A stretch of DNA of 64,000 nt from Acidobacteriota bacterium (GCA_016196065.1 JACPYL010000025.1:372001-436000); one strand, 5' to 3'; shown: positions 45,266-53,696, numbered from the stretch's first letter. Program-made: numbers and translations. Notes: generated from the letters alone by a model not told the origin.

Positions 45266-46198
45266 CTACAGTCGCTGACCGCGCCGGGCGATTGTAATGG
45301 CAAGTCCAACGTCTCCGGACGCTAGCTTCAGAGCTTTGGCCGCGGCCACACGATTGGCCTTCGCTTCCAACATCACCAGCGCTACCGGCACGTTTTTGCC
45401 TGAGTTCTTCAAAGCTTGCCTGGCGACGGACCGTCCAACCCCGGCGGTCAACTCAAGGATCGCCAACGCCCGCCCAGCCAACTTCTCATTTTTCACGTGC
45501 ACGTTCACCATCAGGTTGCCGTACACGTAGCCCAGCCGCGTCATGGCGCCGGTGGTAAGCATGTTGAGGATCATCTTCTGCGCCGTGCCCGCCTTCATTC
45601 GCGTCGAACCTGCGACAACCTCGGGACCAACCTCGGCGACGATCGAGACGTCCGCCAACCGTCCAAGCGGCGAATTTCGATTGCAGGAGACCGCGATGGT
45701 TTTCGATCCATGGGCACGCGCGTAGCGGAGTGCTGCGATCGTAAACGGAGTACGACCGCTAGCTGCAATGCCGACCACAATATCTTTCTTGCCCGGCTTC
45801 TTTCGAGCAAGTTCGCTGCGGCCGAGAGTCAGGGAATCTTCACTTGCTTCCACTGCGGCCGCGAGCGCCCGCTTTCCCCCGGCAATCACGTACTGCACCG
45901 TCCGAGGATTCGTATTGAACGTGGGTGTGCATTCGGAGGCGTCGAGCGCACCCAGCCGGCCACTCGTGCCTGCACCGACATAAATCAGGCGCCCGCCCTG
46001 GCGCAACGCGCCGGAGATAAGATCGATGGCATGTCCAATCTGCGGCAGTGCGCGCTTGACCGCACCCGCCACCTTGGCATCTTCCGAGTTGATGATGCGC
46101 GCAATCTCGATGGAACTCTTCCGGCTGAGATTGATCGATGCCGCATTGATTTTTTCTGTGCCTAACTTTCTCAGGTCCGGCACTCTTGCGTGTTTCAC
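45266..46198 (-). CDS. murQ: N-acetylmuramic acid 6-phosphate etherase
   Basis: Cleaves the lactyl ether of MurNAc-6-phosphate to GlcNAc-6-phosphate and lactate in cell-wall recycling. The 310-aa product has an SIS fold with GRLIYVGAGTSGRLGALDASECTPTF (in two pieces) and the catalytic glutamate region in AAVEASEDSL. EVGPEVVAGSTRMKAGTAQK is also canonical. GTG at 46198 has GGAG 6 nt upstream. It is divergent from a sodium/solute symporter, consistent with coupled MurNAc uptake and breakdown. No anhydro-MurNAc kinase is nearby. Confidence 0.93.
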   Translation of the reverse strand: MKHARVPDLRKLGTEKINAASINLSRKSSIEIARIINSEDAKVAGAVKRALPQIGHAIDLISGALRQGGRLIYVGAGTSGRLGALDASECTPTFNTNPRTVQYVIAGGKRALAAAVEASEDSLTLGRSELARKKPGKKDIVVGIAASGRTPFTIAALRYARAHGSKTIAVSCNRNSPLGRLADVSIVAEVGPEVVAGSTRMKAGTAQKMILNMLTTGAMTRLGYVYGNLMVNVHVKNEKLAGRALAILELTAGVGRSVARQALKNSGKNVPVALVMLEAKANRVAAAKALKLASGDVGLAITIARRGQRL

Positions 46199-46283
46199 TC
46201 GCTTCTCCAGGGTGGTTCGAGATGGCTCGTTTCAACTTTCGAATGAACCAATTTCTAATGATATCCTCGTGCTTCGTGAACCG

Positions 46284-46303
46284 TTGGCGCCTATGCGCGC
46301 CAA
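46284..46303. promoter_or_regulatory. Palindrome between murQ and the symporter
   Basis: Inverted repeat TTGGCGC (46284-46290) / GCGCCAA (46297-46303) with a 6-bp spacer, 15 bp upstream of the symporter start. Size and position fit a repressor operator controlling the divergent pair. Confidence 0.5.
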
Positions 46304-46317
46304 AATGGAAAAGCTCG

Positions 46318-47823
46318 ATGGGTTTAAATGCCTGGGATCTGGCTGTCATCGCTCTCTACCTGACGGGTATCACGGTCTTTGGCCTGCGCTTTCGCAAAAA
46401 GCAGCGCTCCTTAAAGGATTACTTCCTCGCCGACAACAGTATTCCATGGTGGGCGATATCGCTGTCCATTGTTGCAGCGGAAACCAGCACGCTGACGATC
46501 ATCAGCGTCCCTGGACTGGCGTATGAAAAGGACTTCGGCTTTCTTCAACTGGTGGTCGGCTACCTGGTCGGGCGTGTCATTATCAGTTTTCTGCTGATTC
46601 CCCATTATTTTCGCGGCGAGCTTTTCACCGCGTACCAGTTGATCGAGCGCCGTTTTGGCCAGAAGCTTCGCGCACTCACGGCCGGCCTGTTCCTGATTAC
46701 TCGCGCAGCTGCCGAAGGCGTCCGGGTATTCGCGGTGGCAATCGTGATCGGGATCGCGCTCTCGAGTTTCCTCGTCGGCCTGGGCGATTTCGGACGCGAC
46801 TTGGCCGCCATCGCGATCGTCACCTTTCTGACACTGCTCTACACTTTCGAAGGCGGCATGGCGGCGGTCATCTGGACCGATGTCGTGCAGATGGGGATTT
46901 ATGTAACTGGCACTCTGGTCGCGTTCGTGACCTTGCTCCACCTGGTGCCCGGTGGATGGAGCACGATTCACCAGGTCGCAGGCGACGCTGGCAAGTTCCG
47001 CGTATTCGATTTCTCCTGGAATTTCTTCAAGACATACACGTTCTGGTCCGGCCTGATCGGCGGCGCGTTTCTGACCACCGCTAGTCACGGCACGGACCAA
47101 CTCATCGTGCAACGTTTGCTTGCGGCACGCAATGAACGCCACTCCAAGCTTGCATTGCTCTTCAGTGGAGTCGCGATCTTCTTCCAGTTTGGACTCTTCC
47201 TGTTCATCGGCGCGATGCTGTTCGTCTTTTACCGCTTCTTTCCGCCAGAAGCCGCATTTCGGAGAACCGATGTCATCTTCCCCACTTTCGTCGTCACTCA
47301 CTTGCCCCACGGCATAAGCGGATTGCTGATCTCTGCGATCCTGGCGGCCGCGATGTCGAATCTCAGCGCGGCATTGAACTCGCTCTCGTCAATTTCGATC
47401 GTAGATTTCTACGCTCACCTGCGCCCGAATGCCAGTGACAGCCGCAAGTTCTTCCTCTCGCGCGTTGCCACCGTGGTTTGGGGAGTGATCCTTTTTGGAC
47501 TCGCGATTCTGGCGCGACAGGGAGGCAAGGTCGTCGAGATGGGGCTGTCGATCGCCTCGGTCGCTTACGGTTCCCTGCTCGGTGTCTTTCTGCTCGGAGT
47601 GCTTACACGGAAAGCCACCGAACATGGCGCCATGGCGGGCATGCTCTGCGGCTTCATCCTTAATGTCTACTTGTGGCAGTTCACCAAGGTCCCATTCACT
47701 TGGTACGTGGCGCTAGGGAGCATCGTGACGTTTGCGGTTGGCTACCTTGCGAGCCTGCTCTTGCCTGAAGGGGCTGAATCCAAGAAGATCCGCGAGGACT
47801 TCCACTCGCGAGTCACCCGCTGA
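46318..47823 (+). CDS. Sodium/solute symporter family (SSF) transporter
   Basis: The 501-aa protein has about 13 membrane helices. The SSF sodium-binding and core motifs are present: DYFLADNSIPWWAISLS, ETSTLTIISVPGLAYEKDFG and the LSAALNSLSSISIVDFY region. ATG at 46318 follows GGAAAAG. SSF carriers import sugars, sialic acids or amino-sugars with sodium. The divergent murQ suggests MurNAc or anhydro-MurNAc as cargo, which is inference from context. Confidence 0.88.
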   Translation: MGLNAWDLAVIALYLTGITVFGLRFRKKQRSLKDYFLADNSIPWWAISLSIVAAETSTLTIISVPGLAYEKDFGFLQLVVGYLVGRVIISFLLIPHYFRGELFTAYQLIERRFGQKLRALTAGLFLITRAAAEGVRVFAVAIVIGIALSSFLVGLGDFGRDLAAIAIVTFLTLLYTFEGGMAAVIWTDVVQMGIYVTGTLVAFVTLLHLVPGGWSTIHQVAGDAGKFRVFDFSWNFFKTYTFWSGLIGGAFLTTASHGTDQLIVQRLLAARNERHSKLALLFSGVAIFFQFGLFLFIGAMLFVFYRFFPPEAAFRRTDVIFPTFVVTHLPHGISGLLISAILAAAMSNLSAALNSLSSISIVDFYAHLRPNASDSRKFFLSRVATVVWGVILFGLAILARQGGKVVEMGLSIASVAYGSLLGVFLLGVLTRKATEHGAMAGMLCGFILNVYLWQFTKVPFTWYVALGSIVTFAVGYLASLLLPEGAESKKIREDFHSRVTR

Positions 47824-47910
47824 ATCGCCGCATCCAAGTTCCCTGGCCATCTTGCAAGGTTTTGAAACTAGGTCTGTTAGTGCTCGGCTCTGCCCGTCGC
47901 ATACAACTCA

Positions 47911-47944
47911 TGCAAAATGCGGTAACCAGCTGCAAAGTGCGGTA
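47911..47944. promoter_or_regulatory. Direct repeat with 20-bp period upstream of the GcvH-like/NrfD operon
   Basis: TGCAAAATGCGGTA (47911-47924) and TGCAAAGTGCGGTA (47931-47944) match at 13 of 14 positions and are spaced two helical turns apart, with a partial third TGCAA at 47947. The site lies about 170 bp before the operon start, at a distance suited to an activator. Confidence 0.5.
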
Positions 47945-48109
47945 GCTGCAATCCGCTTCGTAGGTCCTCCGTCGCGCTAACTCCAAGCCCTGTAACAAAT
48001 CGCACACCCTCTCGATTTTGTCACTGACGTGCACTTGATGAGGATGAAACCAGCGCAGAGCATGCGTCGGATTCGCAGAGCAGCGGCATTGAGCGTGCGA
48101 GGAGGATCT

Positions 48110-48769
48110 ATGTCCATTCTGGTGGTACTGCTGATGTTCCTTCTGATTATCAGCGTCCGATATTTTATTGACCCAAAAGTTCGGCCCTCACTGGAAACGG
48201 AAATCGTTGCCCGACCGCAGCAGCCTTTGGTTAAGCGCGAGTACGGGTTCGATGTCCCGCAGGGCTATTGCTTTCATCCCGGACACATGTGGGCCATGAA
48301 GCAAGGCGCAGATGATGCGCGAGTGGGAATCGACAAGTTCGTCACCAACCTCATGGGAACGATCGACCACATTGATGTGCGCGGAGCCGATCACTGGGTC
48401 CGTCAAGGACAGAAGCTCATCACCATCAGCGGTGGCGGCACCAGCATCGATCTTCTCTCGCCGGTCGAAGGTGTAATCACGGCGATCAACAACGATGTCC
48501 TGCAAGATCCAAGTCTGCTGATGAAGGACCCTTACGACAACGCCTGGATCGCGGTCGTGAAGTCTCCCGATCTCCAGTTAAATCAGCGCAATCTCGTACA
48601 GGGCGGGATGGTGCCGCTCTGGATGCAGCACAACCTGATCCGGCTGAATGCGATGCTATCGCCCACTCCTGCACTGGCGCAGGATGGCGGCGGCCCGATC
48701 TGCGGATTGCTGCCGAAGCTTTCTCCAGAATTGCGACAGAAAGTAGCCGAAGAGTTCTTCCTGTCCTAA
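48110..48769 (+). CDS. Membrane-anchored GcvH-like protein lacking the lipoyl lysine
   Basis: The 219-aa product has one N-terminal membrane helix (residues 1-20: MSILVVLLMFLLIISVRYFI). A GcvH-type lipoyl-carrier fold follows: GHMWAMKQGADDARVGIDKF (59-78), then GQKLITISGG and SIDLLSPVEGVITAINNDVL, then DPYDNAWIAVVKSP. In glycine-cleavage H-proteins the lipoyl lysine sits four residues before the Asp of ESVKAASD; here that position is Gly110, so lipoylation as in GcvH looks impossible. A 40-residue tail with PALAQDGGG follows. GGAGG 4 nt upstream sets ATG 48110. It is first of three genes with a ferredoxin and an NrfD/HybB protein, not with gcvT/gcvP. Confidence 0.82.
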   Translation: MSILVVLLMFLLIISVRYFIDPKVRPSLETEIVARPQQPLVKREYGFDVPQGYCFHPGHMWAMKQGADDARVGIDKFVTNLMGTIDHIDVRGADHWVRQGQKLITISGGGTSIDLLSPVEGVITAINNDVLQDPSLLMKDPYDNAWIAVVKSPDLQLNQRNLVQGGMVPLWMQHNLIRLNAMLSPTPALAQDGGGPICGLLPKLSPELRQKVAEEFFLS

Positions 48770-48800
48770 ATAGAACCCGGCTACGGAAAGGATACGAGTT

Positions 48801-49553
48801 ATGGCAACCACAGAAGCAATCCTGGTCGATATCACGAAGTGCATCGGATGCCGGAGCTGCGAGCAGGCGTGCAAGCAGATCCACGGCTTCCCGATGGATA
48901 CCGAGGCCAAGCTTTCTCCCACCGCACTCACGGTGATTGAAGAGCGTGGTGACCGATTCACGCGCAGGATGTGCATGCACTGTCAGGATCCGGCATGCGC
49001 ATCAGCATGCCTAGTCGGCGCGCTGAAGAAGACCTCGGCTGGTCCGGTCACTTATGACGGCGCCAAATGTATCGGCTGCCGCTACTGCCTGGTGGCGTGC
49101 CCGTTCAGCGTGCCTCGTTACGAATGGACGAAGCTCGCTCCCTATGTGAAGAAATGCGATATGTGCGCCGGGCGTTTGGCGAACGGCCAGCAGCCAGCCT
49201 GTGTCGAGGCATGCCCCGTGCAGGCTTCCATCGCAGGCAATCGCGAAGATATTTTGCAGGAAGCGCAACGTCGCATCGTCAACAATTCGAAATACGTCAA
49301 CCATATCTACGGCAGCGACGAAGCGGGCGGAACTTCGATCTTCTTCATTTCTGACGTGCCGTTCGAAAAACTTGGATTCGCTGCCGCTCCGAAGCAACCG
49401 CTGCCGATGTTGACAGCGAGTGCGCTGGGCGAAGGGCCCACGGTGATCCTGCTGGGTGGCGCCGTGCTCGGCGGCCTGAACTGGATCACACGACGCCGCG
49501 CGGAAGTCGCGCTCGCCGAAGCCCGCGAAAATTCTACACAGGAAAGAGGTTGA
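48801..49553 (+). CDS. Four-cluster ferredoxin-like protein with C-terminal membrane helix (HybA/DmsB-like)
   Basis: The 250-aa protein carries 16 cysteines in four 4Fe-4S motifs: CIGCRSCEQAC (14-24), CMHCQDPACASAC, CIGCRYCLVACP and CDMCAGRLANGQQPACVEACP, the pattern of HybA/NrfC/DmsB electron-transfer subunits. A C-terminal hydrophobic helix (about 212-228, TVILLGGAVLGGLNWI) should anchor it. There is no Tat leader, unlike periplasmic HybA, so the clusters probably face the cytosol. It is 31 bp after the GcvH-like gene and 3 bp before the NrfD gene, a tight operon that points to one complex. Confidence 0.9.
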   Translation: MATTEAILVDITKCIGCRSCEQACKQIHGFPMDTEAKLSPTALTVIEERGDRFTRRMCMHCQDPACASACLVGALKKTSAGPVTYDGAKCIGCRYCLVACPFSVPRYEWTKLAPYVKKCDMCAGRLANGQQPACVEACPVQASIAGNREDILQEAQRRIVNNSKYVNHIYGSDEAGGTSIFFISDVPFEKLGFAAAPKQPLPMLTASALGEGPTVILLGGAVLGGLNWITRRRAEVALAEARENSTQERG

Positions 49554-49556
49554 GCC

Positions 49557-50729
49557 ATGACCACCACTCGATTTCCAAAGATCAGTCTCTGGCGCACAAT
49601 CGTTGCGTTGATTTTCGCTGCTGGTATCTATTCGATGTATGCGCGATTCGCGCTCGGCTTTCAAGCTTCCACCAACCTTACTGATCCTCAGCCCTGGGGC
49701 CTCTGGGTTGGATTAGGAACGCTGTGCGGCGTTGGCTTATCGGCCGGCGGGTTCGCGATTGCCGCAGCCGTGTACCTTCTGGGCTTTGAGCGCTACCGCC
49801 CGATCTTGCGGACGGCCGTACTCATCTCGTTCCTGGGATATTCCACCGTCATGATCGGCATGCTGTACGAACTCGGGCTGCCCTGGAGAATCTGGCACCC
49901 GATTTTCATGTGGAACCGGCATTCCGTACTGTTTGAGGTTTCCTGGTGCGTGATGCTTTACAGCTCGGTGCTGGCACTGGAGTTCTCTCCTGCGCTGGTA
50001 GAGAAAATTCCCTGGAAGAAAGCGCGCGAGTTATACCTGCGCTGGCATCACAGCATTCTGATCGCACTGGTGGTAGTCGGCACACTGCTTTCTTCCATGC
50101 ATCAATCATTCCTCGGCGGACTGTACCTGATCACCAAAGGCAGACTCGATCCGCTCTGGTACACACCGCACCTGACCACGATGTTTTATCTGTCCGCGAT
50201 CCCGGCTGGATTGGCAGTCACCATCATGGCGATCTACCTGTGCGTGCGCTCGCTGAACGTTCGTGTGGACATGAATATCCTGAGCGACGTAAGCTGGGTA
50301 ATTGCACCACTGCTCGGAGTCTATGGCTTGTTCCGGGCGATTGATCTGATTAACCGCGATGCCCTGCCCTACCTCTGGATGTGGCGCGAAGAAACACTCT
50401 CCTTCTGGCTGGAGATCGCACTGCTGGTGATTGCACCTGTGATCCTGCTCAACATGGACAAAGTGCGTAATGTTCCGCAGAACTTGTACTGGGTCTGCGC
50501 GCTGGTCGTGATGGGCTTCATGACCAACCGGCTGAATGTCTCCATCACTGGCTTGCAGGCAACCTCGGGGACGTACTACATTCCGAAGTGGACAGAGTTC
50601 GCAGCCACTTTCGCAACCATCACTGCTGCCGTCGTGGCCTTCCGTTACGCCGTGATCTACCTGGATATCTTGCCGAGGAAGACACCACCGCAACAGCTGA
50701 TGGTTATGGGGCAACCCGGTAACGCATAA
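49557..50729 (+). CDS. NrfD/HybB-family quinone-interacting membrane protein
   Basis: The 390-aa protein has ten predicted membrane helices, beginning WRTIVALIFAAGIYSMYARF and ending FAATFATITAAVVAFRYAVI. Hallmarks of HybB/NrfD-type quinol oxidase/reductase subunits include GLWVGLGTLCGVGLSAGGFA and the conserved helix with VLFEVSWCVMLYSS. Such subunits exchange electrons between quinones and an adjacent iron-sulfur protein without heme. ATG at 49557 lies 3 bp after the ferredoxin stop. No hydrogenase, molybdopterin enzyme or cytochrome c is in the operon, leaving the electron donor or acceptor unknown. Confidence 0.9.
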   Translation: MTTTRFPKISLWRTIVALIFAAGIYSMYARFALGFQASTNLTDPQPWGLWVGLGTLCGVGLSAGGFAIAAAVYLLGFERYRPILRTAVLISFLGYSTVMIGMLYELGLPWRIWHPIFMWNRHSVLFEVSWCVMLYSSVLALEFSPALVEKIPWKKARELYLRWHHSILIALVVVGTLLSSMHQSFLGGLYLITKGRLDPLWYTPHLTTMFYLSAIPAGLAVTIMAIYLCVRSLNVRVDMNILSDVSWVIAPLLGVYGLFRAIDLINRDALPYLWMWREETLSFWLEIALLVIAPVILLNMDKVRNVPQNLYWVCALVVMGFMTNRLNVSITGLQATSGTYYIPKWTEFAATFATITAAVVAFRYAVIYLDILPRKTPPQQLMVMGQPGNA

Positions 50730-50746
50730 ACTCGCATGCACTGCTC

Positions 50747-50774
50747 AGCCCCGGGCGAAGAGTCCGGGGCTTTT
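50747..50774 (+). terminator. Intrinsic terminator of the GcvH-like/NrfD operon
   Basis: Stem AGCCCCGG (50747-50754) / CCGGGGCT (50764-50771), 9-nt loop, then TTTT. It lies 17 bp after the NrfD stop and separates it from the convergent regulator gene. Confidence 0.85.
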
Positions 50775-50829
50775 CAGTTGATACAGAATGATTAACGGAC
50801 GCCCAGTCCGCCTCAATGCAGCAGCACTG

Positions 50830-52212
50830 CTATTCCGACGACTTCCCTTTAAGCCTTCGCTGCAGTGAGGTGGGATGAATCCCGAGAATGCGCGATGCCT
50901 GCGTCTTGTTATTTCGAGTCGCAGCGAGAACCTGATCGATGTAGTGGTCCTCCATCTCCCGCAGGCTCAGGAACTGTTCGCCAGTCGGAGAAATGTCGAC
51001 CACCGAAAAGGGTTCTCCCGCTCTTTTCTCCTCATGCTGGTCACGAATTTCTTCCGGAAGGTGGTCCGCTTCTACTTCTCCTTCGGGCGTCAGGATCATG
51101 GTGCGCTCAATCACATTTCGCAGTTCGCGGATGTTGCCGGGCCAGTGATATTGCTCCAGCAAGTCTGCGGCTCCATGACTGAATCCAGTGAAGTTTTTCT
51201 TTAGCTCGTGGTTCAAGTGCTGGAGAATCTCCAGTGCCAACGGCACAATATCTTCGCGACGCTCGCGCAACGGAGGAATGTAAAGCTGTACCACATTCAG
51301 GCGGTAATAGAGGTCTTCACGAAACCGGCCTTGCGTGATGGCATTGCGCAGTTGGTCGTTGGTGGCAGCGACCAGACGGATATCCACTTTGATCGTGGCC
51401 GTTCCTCCCAGCCGCATGAACGTTCCTTCCTCAAGGACACGCAGCATCTTCGCCTGCACGCTCGCGGACATGTTTGCAATTTCGTCGAGGAACAAGGTGC
51501 CGCCACTGGCCCGCTCCAGCAGCCCTTCCTTCCGGCGCCGCGCATCGGTGAAGGCTCCCGGTTCGTAGCCGAACAACTCGCTCTCCAACAGCGCATCGGG
51601 AAGAGCGGCACAGTTGAGTTCCAGCAAGGGCATCGCGCTGCGCGGACTCGCATAGTGAATGGCACGAGCAAGCACTCCTTTGCCGGTGCCGCTCTCGCCC
51701 TGGATCAGAATCGTAGTGTGATCGCTTTCCGCGGCCTTGCGCGCGACCTCCAGCATCTTGATCGTGACCTGATTGTGCGTGATCACGCGTCCGAAGTTGT
51801 AGCGCCCCTTTTCGGATTCTACGGAATCCCGCACGCGCACTCGTAACGTCAGCACTTCTTCTGCCCGCTGCAGGACCGCCATCATGTCATCGCGCGGGAA
51901 GGGCTTGACGAGGTAGTCGAACGCACCAAGTTTCATGGCTTCTACGGCTCGCTCGACCATGTGATAAGCGCTCATCATGACGACGATTGCAGTCGGATTC
52001 GCCTGTTTTATCTGGCGCAACACTTCGACGCCATCGATACCAGGAAGGACGATGTCCAGCAAGATAAGGTCCGGCTTTTCTTCGTGAAAAAGCTTCAGGC
52101 CATCTTCACCCGACAAGGCCGTGAACACTTCGAATCCATCCTGGCGCAAACCGCGCGAGATGGTTCGCAGCGTCAGCTCTTCGTCGTCGATGATGAGTGC
52201 GGAATAGGGCAT
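50830..52212 (-). CDS. Sigma54-type response regulator with GAFTDA variant (pair 3)
   Basis: The 460-aa product is receiver (phospho-Asp53 in LILLDIVLPGID), AAA+ with Walker A GESGTGKG, TLFLDEIANM, and a Fis-type HTH (ASRILGIHPTSLQRRL). The sigma54-contacting loop reads GAFTDA (219-224) rather than GAFTGA, so coupling to sigma54 may be altered; GAFTDA occurs in some natural activators. It sits 15 bp after its kinase and converges on the GcvH-like/NrfD operon, which it may control. Confidence 0.93.
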   Translation of the reverse strand: MPYSALIIDDEELTLRTISRGLRQDGFEVFTALSGEDGLKLFHEEKPDLILLDIVLPGIDGVEVLRQIKQANPTAIVVMMSAYHMVERAVEAMKLGAFDYLVKPFPRDDMMAVLQRAEEVLTLRVRVRDSVESEKGRYNFGRVITHNQVTIKMLEVARKAAESDHTTILIQGESGTGKGVLARAIHYASPRSAMPLLELNCAALPDALLESELFGYEPGAFTDARRRKEGLLERASGGTLFLDEIANMSASVQAKMLRVLEEGTFMRLGGTATIKVDIRLVAATNDQLRNAITQGRFREDLYYRLNVVQLYIPPLRERREDIVPLALEILQHLNHELKKNFTGFSHGAADLLEQYHWPGNIRELRNVIERTMILTPEGEVEADHLPEEIRDQHEEKRAGEPFSVVDISPTGEQFLSLREMEDHYIDQVLAATRNNKTQASRILGIHPTSLQRRLKGKSSE

Positions 52213-52227
52213 GGTGATTGGGAATCG

Positions 52228-53235
52228 TTACACTACGATTTCCGACTGTTCTTTCGACTTGTGTGACTCCTCCTGCCGGATGGGCAATGTAACGGTCACA
52301 GTGGTTCCACGATTCAACACGCTGTCGATTCGAATGTCGCCATTATTTCTGCGGATGTACGTACGGCTGATACTCAACCCCAGGCCCGTGCCCTTGCCTA
52401 ATTTGGTCGTAAAAAATGGTTCGAAGATGTGGGGCAGAATCTCCGGAGAAATACCGCAGCCGGTGTCATGCACGCGGATTTCAATATTTTCTTCGAAGGG
52501 CAGCTTGCTCGCTGACACGACAATACGGCCACCGTTGTCCGTGGCTTCTGCCGCGTTGATGAGCAGGTTCATCAGGACCTGCGAAAGCTGGTTGGAGTCC
52601 ACAAGAATATTAGGCAGGTCTTCGGGGACTCGATTCTCGGCGTGTTTGCCGCGGAGTGCTGGTTGCCCTTCGAGAAAGCCGAGCGTATCGGCAATCAGAC
52701 GATGCAGGTTGAGGTTACTCAATACCAGTGGGCCGGGACGAGCATAGTTGACGAGCCCGCGTAGAGTAGCCGCAATACGCTTCGTGCCCGCGATGCATTG
52801 CTCGACCTCCCACCGCTGCTCGGGATCGGTGGCGCCTTTTAGCTCCAGCTCCAGATGCGAGAGGATGCCAAGCAGTGGATTGTTGATCCCGTGAGCCGCT
52901 CCCAAAGCCAACTGAGCGAGCGTGGAATATTTTTCGTATTCCGCCAATTGAGCCTGGAACTGAAACTTCTCTTTGTTCAATTCCCGATCTTCAAACAGGC
53001 GGCGAAAGAGTTCGTTCTGAGCCGTGTTGCGCTCACGCTCCAACTGCTGGGTCGCTTCCTTCGCTTGTTTCAGGGATGCGCAGGCTCGTTCCCACTCCCG
53101 GCGCTGAAGGCGCCACATGACGAACATCACTACTAGCCCTGCGACTACAATCGAAAACAAGTAGCGTGCCGCCGGCAACTCGAAGTTTCCGGATGTTTCC
53201 AGGACGGGCAACACGCTCCCAGTCAAGTTCAGCAC
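52228..53235 (-). CDS. Sensor histidine kinase (pair 3)
   Basis: The 335-aa kinase has one membrane helix near the N-terminus (YLFSIVVAGLVVMFVMW). A coiled coil follows (about 50-105), then the DHp site ALGAAHGINNPLLGI and ATPase motifs LMNLLINAAEA, HDTGCGISP and GKGTGLGLS. It has almost no periplasmic sensor domain, so the signal is probably internal or within the membrane. GTG at 53235, with GAGG 7 nt upstream, is chosen; the frame stays open up to a TTG at 53352 but that extension has no recognisable features. Confidence 0.88.
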   Translation of the reverse strand: MLNLTGSVLPVLETSGNFELPAARYLFSIVVAGLVVMFVMWRLQRREWERACASLKQAKEATQQLERERNTAQNELFRRLFEDRELNKEKFQFQAQLAEYEKYSTLAQLALGAAHGINNPLLGILSHLELELKGATDPEQRWEVEQCIAGTKRIAATLRGLVNYARPGPLVLSNLNLHRLIADTLGFLEGQPALRGKHAENRVPEDLPNILVDSNQLSQVLMNLLINAAEATDNGGRIVVSASKLPFEENIEIRVHDTGCGISPEILPHIFEPFFTTKLGKGTGLGLSISRTYIRRNNGDIRIDSVLNRGTTVTVTLPIRQEESHKSKEQSEIVV

Positions 53236-53467
53236 ACTCGTGCCTCTGTCCAGTGCGGATGCATCCTTCTTACAACATGGAACGGATCGTCCGGAATCGC
53301 AGTGATCGGTATCACAGCGCAGGGTGCCCGGAGGGTTGGAATACCCCTCCAAGTCTTTGACAACAGGCGTCTAATTCAGGAGATGGACACCACGAGTGCA
53401 ATCACGTACGGGTCAAGATTGATGCAACAACGATCACCGGTGGGAGATCACAGGCAGGAAGAGTGTT

Positions 53468-53544
53468 TGGTAGGCCCGAATGGACTCGAACCATCGACCT
53501 CCTCCGTGTCAGGGAGGCGCTCTAACCAACTGAGCTACGGGCCT
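53468..53544 (-). tRNA. tRNA-Val (GAC)
   Basis: 77 nt including encoded CCA. Acceptor AGGCCCG pairs with CGGGCCU; U8-A9, D-arm GCTC...GAGC, anticodon stem CCTCC/GGAGG around CTGACAC (anticodon GAC), and T-arm GATGG TTCGAGT CCATT are all present. Confidence 0.97.
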
Positions 53545-53586
53545 ATACGTGCTTTGCGGCTTCTGCTACCAAACAGCGGCCGCTTC

Positions 53587-53616
53587 ATTGTACCGACTTT
53601 ATTCGAGACTAGGCAA
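53587..53616 (-). promoter_or_regulatory. Sigma70-like promoter for tRNA-Val
   Basis: Minus strand TTGCCT (53611-53616), 18-bp spacer, TACAAT (53587-53592). It would start a transcript about 35 nt before the tRNA. Confidence 0.5.
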
Positions 53617-53696
53617 TTCTGGGCGGGGACGGGAGGAGTTGTGGAACTCCGTCCTCCCTAGCGACCGCCTTGCTCTTCTTCCCAGAAAGCGACTTC

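Noticed and set aside
46305-46526. Short frame beginning MEKLDGF overlapping the symporter start
   Set aside because: It is out of frame with the symporter, whose membrane helices begin at 46318.
47844-47856. Sigma54-like TGGCC...TTGCA upstream of the redox operon
   Set aside because: GG and GC are only 7 bases apart instead of 10, so it does not fit the -24/-12 spacing.
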